From contig NZ_VORM01000008.1 of the NCBI RefSeq assembly GCF_007997225.1, forward strand, positions 1 through 64,000: 64,000 bases of DNA, written 5' to 3'. The notes under the pieces are model-generated. The model was given only the letters and a program-made list of their open reading frames with translations. It did not search any database and was not told where the DNA came from. The stretch is from Subsaximicrobium wynnwilliamsii. GTDB lineage: Bacteria; Bacteroidota; Bacteroidia; Flavobacteriales; Flavobacteriaceae. Numbering within the stretch: the first letter of the stretch is position 1; each line of letters opens with the position of its first letter. The translations under genes and the position numbers were made by a program. Below are positions 42,811 to 52,400 of the stretch, piece by piece.

Positions 42811-44334
42811 TTATTTCTTCTTAATATTCTGTAAAGCCTTATCTAATGCGGTTTGTATATCCTTTTGTAGTGTTTCGTAATCTTTAGATATAACCAGTTC
42901 AAACGTGTAACTTCTTGTCTTTTTATTGGTGTTTCGTTTTATGTAGCCTAATAGTTGTAAATGCTTGTGATAGTTACGTAAAGTGCTTTCTTTAATGCGT
43001 AATTGTGTTCTAATTTCTAATCCTGTAAATTCCTTTTTCTTTTTAGCTTTTAAGTACGTTTTAAGTGTTTCTAAATAGTTTCTGCAACTTCCTGTTAGTT
43101 CATCACTTTTACGAAGTAATACTTCCTTTAAAAGCCTATTTGCATTTTCAATATCCTCTAATGTGGTTTCAATATATATTTCTCCTGTTTCCTTATCTGT
43201 TTGTTGCTCTCGTTGGTATTGATAGTAAAATGTAATGGCTTCTATAAATTGTAAATAATGGTTGTTGGTTCTTCTCGGTTTAAATACAGATTGCGGAAGA
43301 TTGAGTTTATTAGCAAAAGGATTTCTAATAGTAATTGGTTTTAAAACTCGTTGTGTATTCTGTAAAAACTCTTGTATTTCTTTTTGTTCGTAGGTATTGA
43401 TTTCGCCAGCAGATAATTGACGTTGATATTGCATTATTTTCTCGTCCTGTATCGTGCTTTCATCAAGATAAATTAAAAAACTTCTATTGGCATTATCTTC
43501 GTAAATATGTTCTTTGGTAGTACAACCTGCAACACAAACAGGACCTTCAACGACTAAATATTTTGTTTGGGTTTCGCCTTTGGTATTCTTGCTTGCAATG
43601 GTTTTTACTATTCTTTTTTTAGTTTGTAATTCTCGTAATGGATAGAGTGCATTTTCTGCTCCGTCTAAATCTTCTATTAATATGACTTTGTTTTTAAGTT
43701 CTTGTTTACCGAAGTAGTAAAAGGCATTTTCAGATAGAGTAGTAATACTTACACGTTCTTCTTCTGGAATAAGTTCGCCTACTTTTTCTTGTAAATGTGT
43801 TTTTCCTGTTCCAGAACTTCCCAAGCCAATAACGTGTAACGGTTGTTCTCTTTTTCTGCTTGTAAATATGATATACATTAATAATCGGTTTATTTCTTCT
43901 CCAATTACTCCAGACTTTCCAATGAGTTCATTTGTTTTAGTTAGTAAATCGGTTTGCTTTAAAAAGGTTTCTGCTTCTTCGATTTCTCCAAGATTGAGTT
44001 TTTTAAATTTTGGTTTTAGGTTTTCTTCTTTGGTTTTTATTTCTTGAAGTCTGTACTTTTCCAGTTCTTCCGTGAGTTCTGATAATGAAGCTGATATTAT
44101 TGATGTTCCTATTTCTAAACGTTCTGCACATTTTCTAATAAACTTCTCTAATTGTGTATCGTTGTATAAATCGAGGTTATGTCTTACTGGTGGTCTGCTA
44201 CTTTCTTGTAATTGTACTTTTAAAGTGCTTCGCATTCTGTCAAGACCTTCTAACTTTATACCTCCTAAAACTGTTAATTGCAGTAAATCGTTCTCGTAGA
44301 TTAATTGGTCTGTGCTGTCTGTTTGAAGTTTCAT
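42811..44334 (-). CDS. P-loop ATPase of the cassette element, copy 2
   Basis: Identical 507-residue product to that at 36475-37998, with Walker A (SSGTGKTH) and the Walker B-like ILIEDLDG. First gene of the copy 2 operon, 34 bp ahead of the canonical recombinase. Confidence 0.8.
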   Translation of the reverse strand: MKLQTDSTDQLIYENDLLQLTVLGGIKLEGLDRMRSTLKVQLQESSRPPVRHNLDLYNDTQLEKFIRKCAERLEIGTSIISASLSELTEELEKYRLQEIKTKEENLKPKFKKLNLGEIEEAETFLKQTDLLTKTNELIGKSGVIGEEINRLLMYIIFTSRKREQPLHVIGLGSSGTGKTHLQEKVGELIPEEERVSITTLSENAFYYFGKQELKNKVILIEDLDGAENALYPLRELQTKKRIVKTIASKNTKGETQTKYLVVEGPVCVAGCTTKEHIYEDNANRSFLIYLDESTIQDEKIMQYQRQLSAGEINTYEQKEIQEFLQNTQRVLKPITIRNPFANKLNLPQSVFKPRRTNNHYLQFIEAITFYYQYQREQQTDKETGEIYIETTLEDIENANRLLKEVLLRKSDELTGSCRNYLETLKTYLKAKKKKEFTGLEIRTQLRIKESTLRNYHKHLQLLGYIKRNTNKKTRSYTFELVISKDYETLQKDIQTALDKALQNIKKK

Positions 44335-44346
44335 AAAAAAGTTTAT

Positions 44347-44435
44347 CCGTTCATTTATGACCCAAAATTACTACTTATGACTAATTTTACAAAATATTTA
44401 TTACTTTTTTATATCATTTATGAACGGTATATTTG
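44347..44435. promoter_or_regulatory. Divergent promoters and paired operators of the cassette, copy 2
   Basis: Same layout as 38011-38099: operator copies at 44347-44360 and 44414-44427, the minus promoter TTTG-N19-TAATTTTG between them, and TATATTTG at 44428-44435 for the XRE gene. Confidence 0.65.
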
Positions 44436-44482
44436 CAAATACAGTTATTTAACTGCTTTTTAATACCATATTTGACTTTATT

Positions 44483-44818
44483 ATGCAGAGTTTTGGAAAA
44501 AAATTACGTGAGTGTAGAGATGCTAAAAAACTTTCTCAATCGGCTTTAGCTAAATTATTAAGCACCAATCATTCTATTATTGGTAAGTATGAGCGTGATG
44601 AAGTTAAACCAACTATTGACGTAGTTAAAAAACTGGCAGAAGCTCTTGATACTAATGTTGGTTATTTACTTGGGGAAACAGAAAATTCTAATATTCTTAA
44701 AGATTCTTCTATGCTCAAACGATTAAACGACATTGCCTCGTTCTCTAAAAAAGAACAAGAACATATTTTATTTGCGCTTGACGCAATGATTACTAAAATT
44801 AAATTGGGTAGTATTTAA
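44483..44818 (+). CDS. XRE-family transcription regulator of the tip A cassette, copy 2
   Basis: Identical 111-residue helix-turn-helix regulator to that at 38147-38482, divergent from the copy 2 ATPase gene. Two active copies would double repressor dose on both cassette promoters. Confidence 0.9.
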   Translation: MQSFGKKLRECRDAKKLSQSALAKLLSTNHSIIGKYERDEVKPTIDVVKKLAEALDTNVGYLLGETENSNILKDSSMLKRLNDIASFSKKEQEHILFALDAMITKIKLGSI

Positions 44819-44823
44819 AAATG

Positions 44824-44850
44824 AAAAAGCTACCTAATCGGTAGCTTAAA
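44824..44850. terminator. Terminator hairpin after the XRE gene, copy 2
   Basis: Same AAGCTACC/GGTAGCTT stem as at 38488-38514, between convergent genes. Confidence 0.7.
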
Positions 44851-44893
44851 TTCATTTGACGTTTGGATAAAGGTTTTTATTATTTAGACTCTC

Positions 44894-45121
44894 TTAACTT
44901 ATAATCAAAATAGCTATAAATAAAAGAAGTCCAATTAATAAATTATAAGGATGTAAAAATATTTCCATAATTTCATCTTTAGACCATAGTTTCTTAAAAT
45001 TAACATTCCCATTAATTTTAAACATCGTTATTATATTCAAATAAGTAAACCTAATAATAGCTCCAGGTAGACCAAAAATAAAATATAAAATTACTAAATA
45101 TATATTATCAAAATTTATCAT
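44894..45121 (-). CDS. Small membrane protein, candidate immunity to tip A, copy 2
   Basis: Identical 75-residue product to that at 38558-38785. Here it directly follows, with ATGA overlap, the complete YD gene, so it would be made with the full-length tip A protein. Confidence 0.65.
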   Translation of the reverse strand: MINFDNIYLVILYFIFGLPGAIIRFTYLNIITMFKINGNVNFKKLWSKDEIMEIFLHPYNLLIGLLLFIAILIIS

Positions 45122-48100
45122 TCTGCACCAAATATAGATTCAGAAACACCTTTAACTGTTTTTAGGTTAGGGGCTATTACTTGTCTTCCCCAATACTTAT
45201 TCAGTCTATTCATATTTTTTAGAATTATACCTTTAATTTTAGAGGACTTAATAGTTCTAGTTAAAACACCTTTATATTCAGCATTAAACTGTCCCATATT
45301 CATAGTAGGCTTTTTAAGCCTACCAAATGTAGCTATAGTTAACATTCCATTTATTCCTGTATCTATTCCTTCCGAACTACCTCTTACAATACCATTCCCA
45401 TTTAAATGCCTTGGTCCGTTTGGACTTAATAAAGAAAAATGAGTTCCAAAAGAATACACATCATCAACCATATTATACCCCATTGAACCAACACTCGAAA
45501 GGGCAGAATCTGAATTATTTAAGCTGTTCTCTATACTGCCAAAGAAATTATGTTGTTTCTGCACGATTACAGCTATATCGTACCCACTTCCATCTTCTGT
45601 AAATCTCCAATTATTTAATGCTTGATTTCCATTCCACGAATCAAGGTCAGCTCCGCTCACTGCCATAAAAGAACCTGTAAGCTCTCCTTCGCCTGAACCA
45701 CCACCGTAATCAAAAGCTAAACCATATTTGCCCTGTCCAGTAGCTACATCACTATTGTAAAATTCTCCTTTGAATCCATTTCCGACCCAACCCCAAAATC
45801 TTCCCCATTTGGTTTTCCAACCACCATCTGGGTCTATTCCGTTAATCCAATCATTCCCCATTCCTACATAAGGACTATGATATTGTCCATAAGGGTCAGT
45901 AGTAAGCCATCTGTTTATTCTTGGATCGTATAATCGAAGCTCGAATGCAACTTTTCCAGTCTCTTGGTCAAGTTCCTGTCCTTGGTAATCATACCTATAA
46001 TCTCCAACGATATTTCTATTAGGCATTGCCATCCCGCCGGGATAGTAATCGGTCTGGTTTGTCAAAGATAGCGCATTCTGGCCATCTTTCACCAACACCG
46101 CGCGCACGTTGCCAAGGTGGTCGGTAATCTGGTAGGCGTAGGTGCCCTTGTCGGTATCCCGTTGGTCACGATAGAACACGCCGATCCTACTACTGCCATA
46201 GACCGGGTGCTCCTCTGGGACCTCTCCCCTTTGCGCGCTTTCAACTACCCTGCTGTAGATCGCCACGGTGCTTCCACCGACATCCCTGACGTAATAGGTA
46301 TTGGTCTTTGGGCTACCGTTTACATAGGCTTCCTTCCTAACCCGCTGCCCCCTGTCATTGTAATAGAGGGCCAGCTTCGGCTCCACCCCAAGGGCTATCT
46401 GGATATTGTCCAGGAATACATGCGTGTCCCGGGATGGCGCGTTTGTGTAGAGCTCGATCTCAAAGCGTACCATAGAGGTGAGAGGTGTAAAGCCAAGGGT
46501 CACGTCACGGTCGTAATAAAGGCTGCATCGCGAGCCAGTGTGGTCGGGATCGTTGATCGGGGCAAGGGCGGTGTTATAGCTCGAAGTTGCAATGGGAAGG
46601 GTGCCGCCCTTGTCGTATATCGTGATCTTGAAGCCGGTGGCATCATTCTCAAAGGCGATCACGTCAAGGTCAAGCTCATGTCCAACCCCAGGGATCACGT
46701 TGAAGTCCCTTCTGGCCCTCCTGTTCCCGTTGAGCCTGAGATGAAGGCTCCTGCCGTACTGTACCGACAGGCTGGGGCAATCCAACTTTTTTATGTCATA
46801 AACCCCGGAATAGTTGATACTGGCCGTGCCACTGTCCTCGCTCCAGTAGAGGAGCTCGGTATCGGTCACGTTACCGTAGTCTTGCTCGTAGAGAGTGAAC
46901 TGGCCATTGCCAGCCCCCACTGTATTGGAAAAGGTATGGATCCGCTTCACCAGGCCAGAGCTGTTGTACTCGTAGAGCATACGTCCCTCAACGTCAACAG
47001 TGAGCTGCCCTATGTCATTGTACGTATAATTAGGGAGACCGTTGTTGGTCTGGTCCCTTAAGTCGTCATAACGGTCAGGGTCGATATTGTCACCAGTGTC
47101 CCCAACGTGCTGAAGCTTGTTGCTACCGTCGTAGTGGTAGGTAAAGTCGTCCATATCATTGGTGCCAGAACCATTGGTCACACCGTTCCTCTTTAGGCCC
47201 TGGATGTTCCCGTTGGCATCATAAGACAGATTGCTCACGCTGTAGTCCTGGTTGGAGTCTGCTGTGAAGTTGTTCTGGTACTGCCCCCCGCCGATCGATA
47301 CCTGGTCACTGGCACCGAAGTTTGCCGTGGAGAGCCAGTTGTTCTTGTCATAGCCGTACATATAGGTGTTGAACTCGTCCCGGGAGGAGAACCCCTGGGT
47401 ACTGGAGTGCAGCGCCTTGATGTTGCCGTTGTACTGCTCGTTGCCCGTATTGGTCTGACGGGCGATCGGGGTAAGGGTACCGGGCCTCTGGTAGTCCCCG
47501 TTGTGGTAGTCTATGGCAAGGCCGAAGACATCCGTCAGGAAACCGTTGCCGCCGCCGTCCCCACCGGGATCATTGCCAACGCTCAGCGAGGGGTGGTTGA
47601 TGGCCTTCAGCTGCCCATTGAGGTTGTAGACGTAATCGATCCCCTGCAGGTTGCCGGCAAGCTCCGTACGCCTGAGACTGCCAGACTCGTTGTACCTGTA
47701 GGTCGCCTGTAGCTCCTGTGCCGCCCCGTCGGTAGAGGTGCGAACCTGGCCGAGCCGACCTGCATCATCGTATCTATAATGGTGCACAAAGCGCTCAGAG
47801 CGGCTGTGGCGTTGGTAGTCCACCTCCAGTACCTGACCGTTGACCGGGTCGTAGACATAGTCTATGGTCTTTAGGCAGGAAAGACCGGGGATATCCTGAA
47901 CTATCCACCTGACACGGCCAAACACGTCATAACTGTACCATGTTGTCGTGGTCCAGGGATTGCCCGTGGAGGTCTTCGAGACGTTGCCAGCAACGAAGGT
48001 CTGCGCATAATCCCGCGCCGGGAGGCCACAGTTCTTTAGCTTCTCCTCAAGGCCAGAACCCGGCATATCGTACACGGTATAATGGTTGTCGCTGAAGTTC

Positions 48101-49497
48101 CCCGCCCAGCTTCCCAGTACCGCTACATCGACGTAGGCCGAGAGCGTACCGAATGCATTGCCATATCTGAAAGCCCCGCTCTCCACAGGTCGCCCGAGGT
48201 TGTCGTAATTGGTATAGGACACCTCCGAGATCAGAGCCTGCTCGCTGTTCTGTGAGAAACGGATCTGCCCGTCACTGCGGTACAGGAACATTGCCGTGCC
48301 CTCATCGGGGCTGGTGGTCTCCAGCAGCTGGCCAAGGCTGTTATAGGAAAAGGTGCTCTCAAGATGGTTGAGGGGCTGCTTTGAACTTACCAGGCGCTGC
48401 GCCCTGTCAAAGTAGTTCAGGCTATAGTCATAATAATTTACCTGGTGCGTGACCGTAATAGGACCGCTATCGCTACTACCATAGCCATAGGTGTCGCTCA
48501 CAGCGATACGGTAAAAGCCCGATGGCACGCTGCGTGATGCGGACGCTGTGGTTATAGGGGACAGTTGCGTCTCGGTAATCAGGTCATAGATCTTAAGGGG
48601 GCCACTGGCCGTGGCGCTCGGGTTCAATACCGAGAACACGCCGGCACCCTTGGGAAGGTGGATGTCGATATAGCCAAGCTCGCCGATCTCAAGGGTCGTG
48701 GCATAGGTCTGGGGCGTGCCCTGCTCATTGCCGCTGCGGGCGGCCGCAATCGTATTGCCGTCCGTATCCGAGAAGACAACGGTGTCCACACCGTTGACGT
48801 CCCTGACCACCTGCTTGGTGACATTGCCATGGCTGTCATAGCCTGAACCGAAAGCAACCGATGCCGAAAGCTCCGTGCCTGCTGGCATGGTAAAACTGTA
48901 ACCCTGTTTCCACTCCCCGCCGATCTTGTTGCCTCCAATTACCCTGAGTACGTTGCCTGGATTGAGCTTGCTGAAGACTTTCCTTGAGAACGGGTAATCC
49001 GTGATATCCTGATAGGGGCTGTCACTGTTGTTAATACTGTAATAAGTCCTCAAAAGGGCATTGCTGCCCACCTGGTCAGGGTCATCGATCGTGGCCGTCG
49101 ACAAGTCAAAATCCGCATAGGTATAGCTGTTGTTCGCCTCGTTGAGCATAAAGTTGCCAGAGTAGCCGAACTGGTGTCCGATAGGGGCACCTAGGGTCAG
49201 CAGCGCCGGCCTGCCATGGCGGTCGTATAGCGATGCGCTAGCCCAGACCTTATCGGTCATGATGTCCCAGCTCTGGGACTGCGTGGGCTTGCTCAGAGAG
49301 TTGAAGAAGTTGCGGCCCTTTGAGATCGTGGCGCCCGAGAAATCGAAACCGATATTGCTGATCTGGTTCTTGTTGCCCCAGAGCAAAGGGGCACCCTCAA
49401 GAGGGACGCCCTCCTGGCCGCTGGCCATTAAAGGCAACATCAGCAGTGCGGCCAACAATATCGTAATCCTGAAATGTATCGTGCGCATATTCTCCAT
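45118..49497 (-). CDS. YD-repeat (Rhs-like) protein with exchangeable tip A, locus 2
   Basis: This 1459-residue exported protein has a signal peptide (RITILLAALLMLPLMASGQE). Residues ~370-1130 hold YD repeats (YNSLGQLLETTSPDEGTAMF, YRYDDAGRLGQVRTSTDGAA, YNLNGQLKAINHPSLSVGND). The closing block is YQITDHLGNVRAVLVKDGQN, then the recombination core (PGGMAMPN, around residue 1153), FELRLYDPRINRWLTTDP and DPDGG (around residue 1224). The ~230-residue tip has no motif I recognise. The gene is GC-rich up to the core and AT-rich after it, showing that everything beyond the core came with the cassette. It starts 3 bp after the 2550-residue partner and is coupled to the immunity gene by ATGA. Confidence 0.9.
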   Translation of the reverse strand: MENMRTIHFRITILLAALLMLPLMASGQEGVPLEGAPLLWGNKNQISNIGFDFSGATISKGRNFFNSLSKPTQSQSWDIMTDKVWASASLYDRHGRPALLTLGAPIGHQFGYSGNFMLNEANNSYTYADFDLSTATIDDPDQVGSNALLRTYYSINNSDSPYQDITDYPFSRKVFSKLNPGNVLRVIGGNKIGGEWKQGYSFTMPAGTELSASVAFGSGYDSHGNVTKQVVRDVNGVDTVVFSDTDGNTIAAARSGNEQGTPQTYATTLEIGELGYIDIHLPKGAGVFSVLNPSATASGPLKIYDLITETQLSPITTASASRSVPSGFYRIAVSDTYGYGSSDSGPITVTHQVNYYDYSLNYFDRAQRLVSSKQPLNHLESTFSYNSLGQLLETTSPDEGTAMFLYRSDGQIRFSQNSEQALISEVSYTNYDNLGRPVESGAFRYGNAFGTLSAYVDVAVLGSWAGNFSDNHYTVYDMPGSGLEEKLKNCGLPARDYAQTFVAGNVSKTSTGNPWTTTTWYSYDVFGRVRWIVQDIPGLSCLKTIDYVYDPVNGQVLEVDYQRHSRSERFVHHYRYDDAGRLGQVRTSTDGAAQELQATYRYNESGSLRRTELAGNLQGIDYVYNLNGQLKAINHPSLSVGNDPGGDGGGNGFLTDVFGLAIDYHNGDYQRPGTLTPIARQTNTGNEQYNGNIKALHSSTQGFSSRDEFNTYMYGYDKNNWLSTANFGASDQVSIGGGQYQNNFTADSNQDYSVSNLSYDANGNIQGLKRNGVTNGSGTNDMDDFTYHYDGSNKLQHVGDTGDNIDPDRYDDLRDQTNNGLPNYTYNDIGQLTVDVEGRMLYEYNSSGLVKRIHTFSNTVGAGNGQFTLYEQDYGNVTDTELLYWSEDSGTASINYSGVYDIKKLDCPSLSVQYGRSLHLRLNGNRRARRDFNVIPGVGHELDLDVIAFENDATGFKITIYDKGGTLPIATSSYNTALAPINDPDHTGSRCSLYYDRDVTLGFTPLTSMVRFEIELYTNAPSRDTHVFLDNIQIALGVEPKLALYYNDRGQRVRKEAYVNGSPKTNTYYVRDVGGSTVAIYSRVVESAQRGEVPEEHPVYGSSRIGVFYRDQRDTDKGTYAYQITDHLGNVRAVLVKDGQNALSLTNQTDYYPGGMAMPNRNIVGDYRYDYQGQELDQETGKVAFELRLYDPRINRWLTTDPYGQYHSPYVGMGNDWINGIDPDGGWKTKWGRFWGWVGNGFKGEFYNSDVATGQGKYGLAFDYGGGSGEGELTGSFMAVSGADLDSWNGNQALNNWRFTEDGSGYDIAVIVQKQHNFFGSIENSLNNSDSALSSVGSMGYNMVDDVYSFGTHFSLLSPNGPRHLNGNGIVRGSSEGIDTGINGMLTIATFGRLKKPTMNMGQFNAEYKGVLTRTIKSSKIKGIILKNMNRLNKYWGRQVIAPNLKTVKGVSESIFGAE
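46019..46038 (-). other. Recombination core, att copy 3 (active junction inside the YD gene)
   Basis: TTAGGCATTGCCATCCCGCC on the plus strand, identical to att copy 2 over 20 bp. The right flank (GGGATAGTAATCGGTCTGG) is native YD shell, differing from the cassette-end flank. The frame through the core encodes PGGMAMPN, so insertion keeps the YD reading frame. Confidence 0.8.
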
Positions 49498-49499
49498 GT

Positions 49500-52400
49500 T
49501 TATCGCTTTATCGTATCATAGATGCTCCTTACAGAGATAATCTTGCCGCCCTGTTTGTCTCTCTCGATAATGGTCTCATTATCAATATAAACGTTCTCAT
49601 CGGTCGCATAAGGCCTAGGCACTTTTAACTGAGGATTAGGTAAATTCTCGGAACATCCTAAATAAATAGAATAAGCTGGTCCACTTGTACCCGACACCTC
49701 ACCTGTGGCTAAATTTGTTATTCTATAACCTAATATTATATTTTCTACAAAGCCACTTTGGCAACTAGACCATTCCCTGTAATACGTTTGAGGACAAAAT
49801 CTACCATTGCTTGCAGTTACATCAATCCAATTAGACGTTGTTTCAGTAATAGGATCATAGTATATATATTCATAAGTGAAATTACCCGACATGTTTGGAT
49901 CTTTTGTATAGATGTGAAAAGTATAATCTGCACCACTGCACTCATCGTGACATTTAGACACCTCAATATTAGACCAATTACTGTTACTAATCGAAAAATT
50001 ACACCCTCCAAAAGTTAAACCGCCGTTTAATGTATCAATCTCACCAGTAGCTTGATCAGTAACCCTTACCTCTACACGCCAATATTTATCGTATCTATCA
50101 CCGCTACCGCACAATTTTAATGCATAAGGAGCAAGCATTGTGTGATCGCCGCTTATGTATGGAGAATAAGTATTAGAATTATAATTTGTCATCCAACGCC
50201 ACTCATAAGTGTAATTACCTGAACCCCCAGCCACATCAGCTTCGTAGCCCCGTTCTAAAAGTGCTATACATGTTTGATTTACAGATTTTATTTTTAAAGG
50301 ATCAAAATCATTTGTATCGCAAACATCTCCTTCCTTATCGTTATCAGTATCGAGCTGATTCGGATTGGGGGTATTAATGCAATTGTCGCATCTATCTCCT
50401 ACACCATCGCCATCTCTATCTTTTTGGTCAGCGTTCGCAATGTAAGGGCAATTGTCACAATTGTCGGCAATACCATCTTGGTCTGAATCCTTTCCTTCAC
50501 AATTATTAATGTTATCACACGCGTTTCCAACACCATCACCGTCCTCGTCCGCTTGACTACTGTTACTTATTTTCGGGCAATTATCACAATCATCCCCTAT
50601 TCCGTCATTGTCATAATCAGATTGTTTTGGATTGAGTGTTTTAGGGCAATTATCACATTCGTTACCAATCCCATCATTATCTACATCATATTGTCCAGAA
50701 TTTGAATCCTTTGGACAATTATCACATAAATCATTAACACCATCCGCGTCAGTGTCATATTTACCGCAATCATTTGAAGTATCACAAAGATCACCAATCC
50801 CATCATTATCGCTATCTAATTGATCTGGATTAAATGCTTGTGGACAATTATCGCAAGCCGTACCTATACCATCTGCATCAAAATCTGCTTGATTAGAATT
50901 TGGAGTTTTTAGACAATTATCACAATCGTTACCAACTCCATCGCCATCTGTATCATAGGTTCCACAATAATATCCGCTATCACATAGATCACCAACACCG
51001 TCAGCATCAGCATCGATTTGATCAGGATTAAAATAATTAGGACAATTATCACATAAATCACCAACCCCGTCCTCATCTTGGTCAATAAAATTCGGATTCT
51101 CAATTACCCCAGTCTCATCATTAATTTGTGGGTCACAAGCATCATTCAAATCACAGACGTCACCTATGCCATCATTATCATTATCTAACTGAAGTGGATT
51201 AAATTCAGAAATACAGTTATCGCAAATGTCACCCATGCCGTCGCCGTCTTGATCATCTTGATTAATGTTTGCGAAAAATGGACAATTGTCGCAGGCATCA
51301 CCCAAACCATCGTTATCACTGTCTATTTGATCAGGATTGAAGGTATAAACACAATTATCTTGATTATCCTGAACTCCATCACCGTCCGTATCATCAAATG
51401 GCACTTCATCACAAACATCTCCTACACCATCTAAATCACTGTCTAATTGGTTGGAGTTAGGAGTATAAACGCAATTGTCATCATCATTTAGTATTCCGTC
51501 ATTGTCAATATCATCGTCACAATTATCGCCTATACCATCATTATCAGTATCCATCTGACCATTATTAGGTGTGGCGATACAATTATCATCATCATTTAAA
51601 ATACCGTCATTATCGATATCATCATCACAAATGTCTGGCAGGCCATCACCGTCAGTATCTGGCTGACTAGGATCATCCAAATATTCACATGGGTGAATTA
51701 TATTTATTACATCGTCAAAACAACCATACCAATTAATATCGTCATAATAAGAATCCACGGAAGCCCCTGCTGCTGCATATTTATATTTGTTCTTACCGGT
51801 TACCTTAAATCCACCCTTAAAATTATCAGTCTCATAAGGAATTTCCTTATATGATTTGATTAGGCGACCTGCATTATCGTATTTAAATGAAGTCGCCATA
51901 TTATTAGCATCCAACATATAACTTAGGTCATCCGTGGCATCATTATAAATGTAGGTATTAACGCTTGAACTTACTGGATGTATTCTAAAGTCATCGAAAA
52001 ACTGATTTATAAAATTTGCATTTCTGACATAAACGTTAAACGAAGCTCCATTCTCGTATTTAATATAATAATTTCTAAGCTCCCAGCATGCTGCTCTTAC
52101 TATCTCTTGCGGATCAACTCTAACGTTATTAAAATACACAGCGTTTTGTTTGTAACCCTGTTTCACTGCAGACCAAAAAGAAACTTTATAGACTCCAGGT
52201 CTCAATAAATTAGATGCTTGACTAGAATTATAGTTTACTTGAAACACCTTATTACTTGTGCTTGTATTTGTTACTGAATAACCACCTGAATGCGCCAATT
52301 GATTGGTTCTAAAGTTAGCCCCGTAGACATCACCTTCAAAACGATTTCCACTCAGTATACGTTCAGCACTTGAGAAAAACATCTCAGTCATTTTTGCATT

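Larger units (their letters stand above)
39703..46038 (-). mobile_element. Toxin-tip cassette element, copy 2 (6336 bp)
   Basis: Tandem copy of 33367-39702 in the same orientation. Its tip A is fused in frame to the YD shell encoded from 49497, forming the complete YD protein. It ends at att copy 3. The single base difference from copy 1 that I found is T at 40442 (A at 34106). Confidence 0.88.

Noticed and set aside
39703-46038. Pure assembly duplication
   Set aside because: Not excluded, but the T/A difference between copies and the biologically sensible junction at the core argue for a real tandem; recorded as a check in the findings.
46117-47061. Plus-strand 314-codon open frame
   Set aside because: It lies entirely within the YD gene on the opposite strand; it is a shadow frame of GC-rich YD codons, with no signal or motif of its own.
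48565-48938. Open frames on both strands near 48.6-48.9 kb
   Set aside because: Shadow frames of the GC-rich YD shell gene.
50330-51670. Tandem DNA repeats in the giant gene
   Set aside because: They are explained by codons for the thrombospondin type 3 repeats and are not a separate repeat element.
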